Assembly (NCBI RefSeq): GCF_003934165.1 | Contig: NZ_RKST01000001.1 | Span: 616,924-680,923 of the forward strand | Source: Borborobacter arsenicus | GTDB lineage: Bacteria; Pseudomonadota; Alphaproteobacteria; Rhizobiales; Rhizobiaceae | Direction of reading: 5' to 3' | Length of the DNA: 64,000 nt | In this document: piece after piece, positions 58,931-64,000 of the stretch | Layout of the letters: each line of letters begins with the position of its first letter | Position numbering within the stretch: the stretch's first letter is position 1 | Program-made: the position numbers and the translations under genes | The notes under the pieces: generated by a model | Told to the model about the DNA's origin: nothing | What the model saw: only the letters and a program-made list of their open reading frames with translations | Databases searched by the model: none

Positions 58931-59241
58931 GGGATCACCCTCCCTGGGTTGAGGAAACCGCCCCGGCTGGCGTGAGCCGGCGAAGCGGATCGAAAGCTAT
59001 CGGAGTGGTCGCGCGGGCAGGCAAACCCTCCGACAATCGATCGACAGGAAAGCATCCCTGTTTCGCAGTTGGGAAAATAGGTGCCAATTCGCGTCGACCT
59101 GATCGGTGGCATCCGACAGATTGGTTCATTTTTCCGGGTGATACCCACCCGATCGGGTGAGCCGATATGGATGATCTCCGGGCTCTGCATTCTCACGCAG
59201 AAAGAAGGCGGCAAGCCCCTCACCGATGGGTCTGCGCGTAG
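58931..59241. promoter_or_regulatory. Region between acidic proteins 1 and 2 with palindromes
   Basis: These 311 bp include a perfect 14-bp palindrome CACCCGATCGGGTG at 59146-59159, an adjoining GGGT-GAT-ACCC at 59136-59146, and a CCGGCT/AGCCGG hairpin near 58964-58981. The palindromes could be an operator for a promoter of acidic protein 2 and the secretion genes. Confidence 0.4.
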
Positions 59242-59916
59242 TCAGGCGTCAACGTCGGACAGGTCGACGACGACGTCGAGATCGGCATCGGCGATGGCAT
59301 CCTCGTCCAGATCTACATCGATGTCGGTTCCCTCATCGTCTTCTTCGGCAGCGATGGCGGCATTCACCGCAGCGGCAACGAGCGTGGCTATATCGACATC
59401 CACATCGGCATCGAGATCGTCGCGGACTTCCACATCGACGTCGATATTTCCGTCCGTCTCGGTGTCCTGGCCAATATCGGCATCCAGGCTGTCTTCGTCG
59501 TCATCGTCGATATCGACATAGGCGTCGCTTTCGATTTCGACATCATCTTCGACTTCGGCATCGACCTCGACAATGATCGTACCGTCATCGCCTTCGCTGA
59601 CCTCGACATCGACCTCGATCCGCTGGTCGACCTCCGGCCGTTGCTCGGTTTCGACGCCGATGGCCCGTCCGTCGTCCTCGCCTGTGTCGGCCGCCACATC
59701 GGCGTCCTGATCCATTTCGCCGTTCTGGTCGACTTCCGTGTCCATCCTGACCTCGACCGGGCGCGGGCTGATGACGGTGACGCCGATATCGACATCATCG
59801 TCAATCCCGGCCTCGTCATCTACATCCACATCGAGGTCATCCATGTCCGAAGCGCTGTCATCGCGCTCCTGCCCGTCATCGACCGCCGCTCCGCCCTCAT
59901 CCTTGTCCGGTTCCAT
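59242..59916 (-). CDS. Acidic repeat protein 1, putative type I secretion substrate
   Basis: A 224-residue protein. The ATG at 59916 has GGAGG 6 bp upstream; the frame extends to 59964 without a site. About 90 residues (40%) are Asp or Glu, against 8 Lys/Arg. Alternating runs such as DLDVDVDDEAGIDDDVDI and DLDADVDVDI resemble those of acidic proteins 2 and 3, and the motif MDQDA recurs. One Ala-rich helix-like stretch (ATLVAAAVNAAIAA) interrupts them at about residues 177-190. It ends DVVVDLSDVDA. There is no signal peptide. It appears to be the first gene of the secretion cluster. Confidence 0.72.
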   Translation of the reverse strand: MEPDKDEGGAAVDDGQERDDSASDMDDLDVDVDDEAGIDDDVDIGVTVISPRPVEVRMDTEVDQNGEMDQDADVAADTGEDDGRAIGVETEQRPEVDQRIEVDVEVSEGDDGTIIVEVDAEVEDDVEIESDAYVDIDDDDEDSLDADIGQDTETDGNIDVDVEVRDDLDADVDVDIATLVAAAVNAAIAAEEDDEGTDIDVDLDEDAIADADLDVVVDLSDVDA

Positions 59917-60721
59917 GGTGAGCCTCCGTGGCACGCCCCCGTTCAGGCGTTCACGACCAAGCATTCCACCGTCGTTAGCAGGCGGATAGAGGCCAAGTCG
60001 GGTGACCTATCCTGCCCCCAACCTGTTTCGGGCTGCCGATTCCGATGAGCCATTTCGGCAGTCGTGATGCGCCTTCGCGGCACTCGAAACCACGAAATCA
60101 GCGGCCACGGCGCACTTTTGCGTAATGTCGAGAACTGAATACTCTGCTCCTGTCAGGCGCCGCTGCTTCCAGCATTTCAGCTGGCAAAAGCGGCGCCCGC
60201 AGAAAATGAACTGCACGGCACTTCCGCCGAACTCTCCGACAGCAAGGGTTGCGCGCTCATCGACCTGGCGATGCCGGTGCACGACCCGCAAAGAGTACTG
60301 CACGAAATTCGCGAACGCCTGCCCGCGTTCATCCCCTCTGCCGCCGCTACGGCCAGGGCTGTTGCCCGCCGCTGCGCCTCACGCTTTTTCAGTGCGCCTA
60401 GCCATACGCGAAGAGGGGTTGCCCCGAGGTTTACGCCATGCGACGCAGGGATTCGCATCTGGAAGAAAAAGCCCGAGTCCTTTCGCCAGAGATACATTGC
60501 GCGCTCCAGGTGTACGTTTCTGGAGTGTTGGCGTAATTTTCTAAGTTAAATCAAATTGAGCCGCCAAAACGAAGGCGATTCAGCTAAGTCATTGATATTC
60601 CAACGGCGCGCAAACGGCCATGATTCGAATTCGGCAACTCTGCCTGATTCATCAGGAGCGCAATAAAAAGGCCGCCAAACAAGGCGGCATTCTTCACGAT
60701 GAAATTTTCGATCGGGTTAAT
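59917..60721. other. Gene-poor junction between the secretion cluster and the transposon module
   Basis: These 805 bp contain the promoter side of acidic protein 1 at the left and the transposon-side terminator at 60665-60688. From about 60181 to 60549 one plus-strand frame is open and reads like worn coding sequence (SDSKGCALIDLAMPVHDP), without a credible start. It may be a decayed gene cut by the transposon. The stretch 60540-60670 is distinctly less GC-rich. Confidence 0.4.
60665..60688 (-). terminator. Intrinsic terminator after tniQ
   Basis: On the minus strand GCCGCC-TTGTTT-GGCGGC is followed by CTTTTTATT, a standard Rho-independent terminator, 34 bp beyond the tniQ stop. Confidence 0.75.
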
Positions 60722-62706
60722 CTAGCCGATACCGCGTTCGATAAAATCCGCAACCTCGGCTCGTGGCCAAACAAACCCGAGGTTGCCATCCATGGCTACG
60801 ATCGGTTCGATACCGGAATCCCGAAGGAGACTGGGAACATCACGCCATCTGAGCCGTCGTCCCTTGGATGCAAGCTGGTCAGTGATCTCGGCGGTCAGAA
60901 CGAAAGTCCCCGCAAATTCCCTTAAGTCGCTGGCCGTAGGCTTTGCGGACAACAGGCCAAGCTTCACGAGTTGGTTGACCCTGACGGATGTGGTTTTCAG
61001 GAAACCGGCAGCTTCAGCTTGGGTAAAGACGACATCCTCATCTATCCTCCGCTCCTCAGATGAATCCTGGAGAGCAAGTTCGTGTACGTCTTTCACGGCA
61101 AAGGATGTCATGAGGGCCGTAAGCCTACCCTCCACCCGCCAGATCTTGAGCTCACCTGAAAGGATTCGCTCAATGATGCGAGGCCAAGGATTCGCATCGG
61201 CGAGGCCAAGCCTATTCACTGCCTTGGTGATACGTACCCCTCCTTCTGGCCTGGCTCCACCAATCGCCATCGCTTCACATTGGCGTCTCAACTGATCAAC
61301 CGAATCCTTGAGATAGAACTCGGCACCTGGCTGCGCCAACGGTCCAGGTGTTAACCGGGCAAGGTAACCCACGTCGGCGAGCGAGCCGAGGCAAGCCCTC
61401 GGGATTCCGAGTTCCACAGCGACCGACTGGGAAGGCATACCTAGAACTTGAGAACCGACGATTTTCGCTAGCTCCCGTGAACCGACGAGAACTGGAGCCT
61501 TTTCAGCGTTAGATACCCTGATTGACAGTATTGAACCTCGCTTTGCTAACCGTGAAATTCTCCGGCGCGAAAGGCCGTACTCCTGTGCTGCTTGCTGGAT
61601 CGGGATGAAATCAGGTGAATGACGGTGCTCGGCTCGCCGCACGATCGGCGCCACTGAGGAGGTCAGGGACATGTCCAGCTTGATCCGTTGTTTCACTAGG
61701 CGCTGAATTCCTGGCACGAGGTGGGCATCCATGCTCAATGCAACCAAGGGCCCCAGTTCCTTCCTGACGCCGAAGTGCCCTCCCCGTCTTGTCGCACTCT
61801 CCCTCATTTCGGCGGCTATCTTGTGGAAACCTTCTGGCCAGTCGAGAAGCACACGGCCAGCTCGCGAGAGGATTTCCGGAGTGAAACGAACGTACTCCTC
61901 CTGTCGAGAGGGTCGATCAAGCGTGGTCGCTTCCCAAGACGCACTGGTGGTCAACGCACATGAAGTAGCGACCATCAATTCGAATAGATCGGCGGCATCG
62001 AAACTAGCCAAATCCGGATGCAGGCGGTCGTAAAGCTGTTGAATGTCCCCGCGTTCGGGGTCGATCAGATCGCTCGCAAACCTTAGCGCCTCCATGTCGT
62101 CGATCTCGACGACGGGCTGGGGGAAATCGCGGAAGTCGACCTTCCCGCTGGGAAATCCATCCTCGTCAGGTTGGGAACAGAATTCACAGTACTGTATGCC
62201 ATACGTTCGAAGATAGCTCGGTCGCCGAGCACACTCTGGGCATCTTTCGAGCAAGTATTCCTTCGTCACTGGATCGAAAGAGAAGACCCGGACAGACCAC
62301 ATCGCTTTCAGATGAAGCGATCGTGCCAAGCTCCGGGGCGACACCCTGCGATATTTCATGTCGCGGTGGACGTTCCTCAAGGCAACCCCGAAGAAATCCG
62401 ACCAGCCCGCTCTCCCGGCGACAGGGTATGGGCTTATCGCACGAAGCAAATCCCCCCATTCGGAAAATGAAGGGTCGTCGCCAAGCTATCCTCTCTGCCC
62501 CTCGCCCTGGCAAAAAGCGACGGATCACCTCTGTACTCGATGCCCGCAGCAGAGATGACATGGCCGGCGCTGCGATAACCGTTGTCCGCGGCCGCTTCCA
62601 GAACGACCTCTGCGATCGATTGACCGGGAACATGAGTTGCCGGGAAGACCAGTGGTGCAGCGGGTGGAAAGGCGGCTTGATCTGACGAGTAGCGAATGAA
62701 GCTCAT
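60722..62706 (-). pseudogene. tniQ: TniQ-family transposition protein with a frameshift
   Basis: The gene starts at ATG 62706, overlapping the tniB stop as ATGA, and encodes a TniQ-like N terminus (PLVFPATHVPGQSIAEVVLEAAADNG). That frame stops at 62434. A second frame, starting by a TTG near 62449, carries the rest, about 575 residues, including the TniQ zinc motif CPEC-x13-CEFC. Joining them needs a -1 shift; a run of six G (plus strand C6 at 62452-62457) lies at the junction. The C-terminal part has possible helix-turn-helix segments. It may be a mutation, a sequencing error or programmed slippage. TniQ links the transposase to target choice in Tn5053- and Tn7-like elements. Confidence 0.78.
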
Positions 62707-63698
62707 GCCGCCCTCCGCTCATAGTCGCGAAGGCCTTGCGCGATCGGATTGTAATCAATCATCTCCATCGGGATCGCCCACTCGTCAATAGCTGCTGACA
62801 CGTGTTCGGCCAGCACGCGTGCCGCCTTACGCTCCCGCGCAATTGTGCATGCGGCTGCAACAAGCTTGCTGGCGACGCCTAGCCGACCGGAAGCGACGGC
62901 ATGAATAACGGCTGGAAGCTTCCCTTCAAGGAGGTCCGAAATCTCCTTCATCAGACCGTGTTGCATAAGCTTTATCCCCAGCATTCCTAGGTAGTCGAGA
63001 AAAATTTCAAGATCCTCTGGAACGTCATTCCGCAATTGGCGAAAGTCAATCTTTGTAATACATCTTGCAGCAAGTTGTTGATCGCCCAATATCATGCTTT
63101 CTGCATCATCTATTCCGACAAAGACGATAGGAACCAACCCCCGAATGAGCATCGTCTTAAGGGTGTCGGTGACCGCCGTACTTTCACAGACCCCTGCTCG
63201 CCTCGGCTTATTATCCTTCTCGGTCTGCCTGTGATCCATATGCTGGATCTCGTCCAAGAAAAGTATCTGCGTCCCATGCTTTCGCATGTGATGGTAGACT
63301 CGACTCAGCAATGAAGTCGCAGTGCCATGCGATGCGTGTGGATCGTTAAATTCCGTCAGGATGTCGGAGGCGGCGGATTTCGGCGTCGCTTTGCTCTCGA
63401 GCGTCACGTGCAAGGCTCGTCGCTGTAATCTAGCTATCTCGCTGCGATCCATCTCAGCGGGGAATAGTCCCTCGGCGATGAGTTCATCGACAATCTGATT
63501 CTCGATGTACGTTTCCACCGTTTTCGATTTTCCGGAGTGGGTCGGAGCGAAAAGGCAGGCGCATCGCTGTGGCTTATTGGGCGCCAATACCTTCATCTGA
63601 CGCAAGTTGTCGTAAATGCGATGTGCTTTCGACATCCGTGGATGCGGAATGCACATCTTGAGGAATTCGGCCTCCACTTGGCCATCAACCATCAGCAT
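62703..63698 (-). CDS. tniB: TniB-type AAA+ transposition ATPase
   Basis: A 331-residue AAA+ ATPase related to TniB/TnsC/IstB. I chose the ATG at 63698, with AGGAG 8 bp upstream. It has Walker A APTHSGKSKT, Walker B ILFLDEIQHM and sensor region LVPIVFVGIDDAESM. In Tn5053-like elements TniB activates the TniA transposase and selects targets. Its start overlaps the tail of tniA and its stop overlaps tniQ, preserving the tniA-tniB-tniQ order. GC content is lower than in the chromosomal genes to the left, consistent with transfer. Confidence 0.85.
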   Translation of the reverse strand: MLMVDGQVEAEFLKMCIPHPRMSKAHRIYDNLRQMKVLAPNKPQRCACLFAPTHSGKSKTVETYIENQIVDELIAEGLFPAEMDRSEIARLQRRALHVTLESKATPKSAASDILTEFNDPHASHGTATSLLSRVYHHMRKHGTQILFLDEIQHMDHRQTEKDNKPRRAGVCESTAVTDTLKTMLIRGLVPIVFVGIDDAESMILGDQQLAARCITKIDFRQLRNDVPEDLEIFLDYLGMLGIKLMQHGLMKEISDLLEGKLPAVIHAVASGRLGVASKLVAAACTIARERKAARVLAEHVSAAIDEWAIPMEMIDYNPIAQGLRDYERRAA

Positions 63699-63895
63699 GG
63701 GTCGACTCCTAAAGCTCCTGCAAGGCGCTTCAGGCGAGCCGCGGAATCGCCCGCTTGCGCCCAAGCCACAAAATCATCCTTAGCGGCTGGCTTCGAAGCT
63801 GACGTTCCGGAAACCGATTGAAGCGCCTGTGCCTGTTCCTTCTGCTTCTTCTTTGCCTTTTGCTCCTTCTTGGCCTTCTGTGTGTCAATGACCAT
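63692..63895 (-). pseudogene. C-terminal tail of a truncated TniA-like transposase
   Basis: A 67-codon frame with a Lys-rich start (KAKKEQKAKKKQKEQ) and end VDPC, whose stop overlaps the tniB start. Position and coupling indicate the last part of tniA. The catalytic DDE core is not in the window; just upstream on this strand is an IS21-like terminus, so the gene was probably cut by that insertion. Confidence 0.5.
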
Positions 63896-64000
63896 GGAAT
63901 CGGGACCCCGTATTTTCGCGTAAAAGGGACCCCCTGCTTGGGTTGATGAAGGGCACGGCGGTGAGCGCCCGATCAGGCGAAGCTGGTCGGGGTTGCACAG
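63896..64000. mobile_element. Terminal region of an IS21-like insertion sequence (partial)
   Basis: Two copies of GGGACCCC, at about 63902 and 63928, are spaced by TATTTTCGCGTAAAA, resembling the multiple terminal repeats of IS21-family elements. The sequence runs off the window edge and no istA or istB frame can be confirmed. Confidence 0.45.

Noticed and set aside
59060..59100. Sigma-54 promoter (TGGCAC with a following TTCCC on the minus strand)
   Set aside because: The -12 element lacks the required GC of TTGC; too weak to call.
53639..59916. Classical RTX toxins or calcium beta-roll proteins
   Set aside because: No GGxGxDxUx nonapeptides in any of the three acidic proteins.
60125..60544. 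139-codon frame in the junction region
   Set aside because: Cys/Arg-rich composition, no ribosome site, overlaps the other possible remnant frame; no recognisable family.

Overview
The window is high-GC chromosomal DNA from an alphaproteobacterium, most likely a member of the Rhizobiales in or near the Mesorhizobium/Aminobacter group. The evidence is the gene families (FMN-riboswitch-linked ribH2, a tail-less second ftsZ, fused secDF, a Bkd complex, Tat-exported ABC binding proteins) and several palindromic repeat families typical of rhizobial genomes. No rRNA, tRNA or CRISPR array was seen.

Layout. 1-2.2 kb: a partial gene end and a Tat-exported family 5 peptide-binding protein. 2.2-10 kb: a periplasmic alpha-2-macroglobulin with a PAN/apple-like module, next to penicillin-binding protein 1C. 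10.2-14.8 kb: sulfate importer cysP-cysT-cysW-cysA followed by an Rrf2 regulator. 16-21 kb: branched-chain 2-oxoacid dehydrogenase (E1alpha, E1beta, E2, E3); a rhizobial palindromic repeat is translated in frame in the E2 linker. 21-23.7 kb: a RES/Xre toxin-antitoxin pair with a tandem operator, and an aldehyde dehydrogenase. 24-34 kb: secDF, two carriers, ilvD, an FMN riboswitch with ribH2, and a TauE-type exporter. 34-39.4 kb: short ftsZ, a LuxR regulator with a degenerate receiver, and acuI-psuK-psuG. 39.4-44.7 kb: a complete branched-chain amino-acid/amide importer. 44.9-49.9 kb: an ScfR/RamB-like regulator with a histidine-kinase-like DHp segment, convergent with an operon for a transporter-histidine kinase, a small membrane protein and a single-domain response regulator. 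50-53.3 kb: a CHAD protein, SixA and a class III nucleotide cyclase.

53.3-60 kb is the most unusual region. Two short CTAG-ended palindromic elements lie beyond the 3' end of a five-gene minus-strand cluster: acidic protein 1, acidic protein 2, type I secretion ABC ATPase, HlyD-type adaptor, acidic protein 3. The three acidic proteins share an Asp-x-Asp / Asp-Gln-Asp repeat style. One is 44% Asp with no Lys or Arg. None has classical RTX nonapeptides. The adaptor has an unusual arginine-rich cytosolic extension of about 200 residues. I infer a dedicated type I secretion system for hyperacidic repeat proteins; this is the best candidate for an undescribed system.

60.6-64 kb is a decayed Tn5053/Tn7-like transposition module (tniQ with a frameshift, tniB, the tail of tniA) that appears to be cut by the end of an IS21-like element at the right edge.
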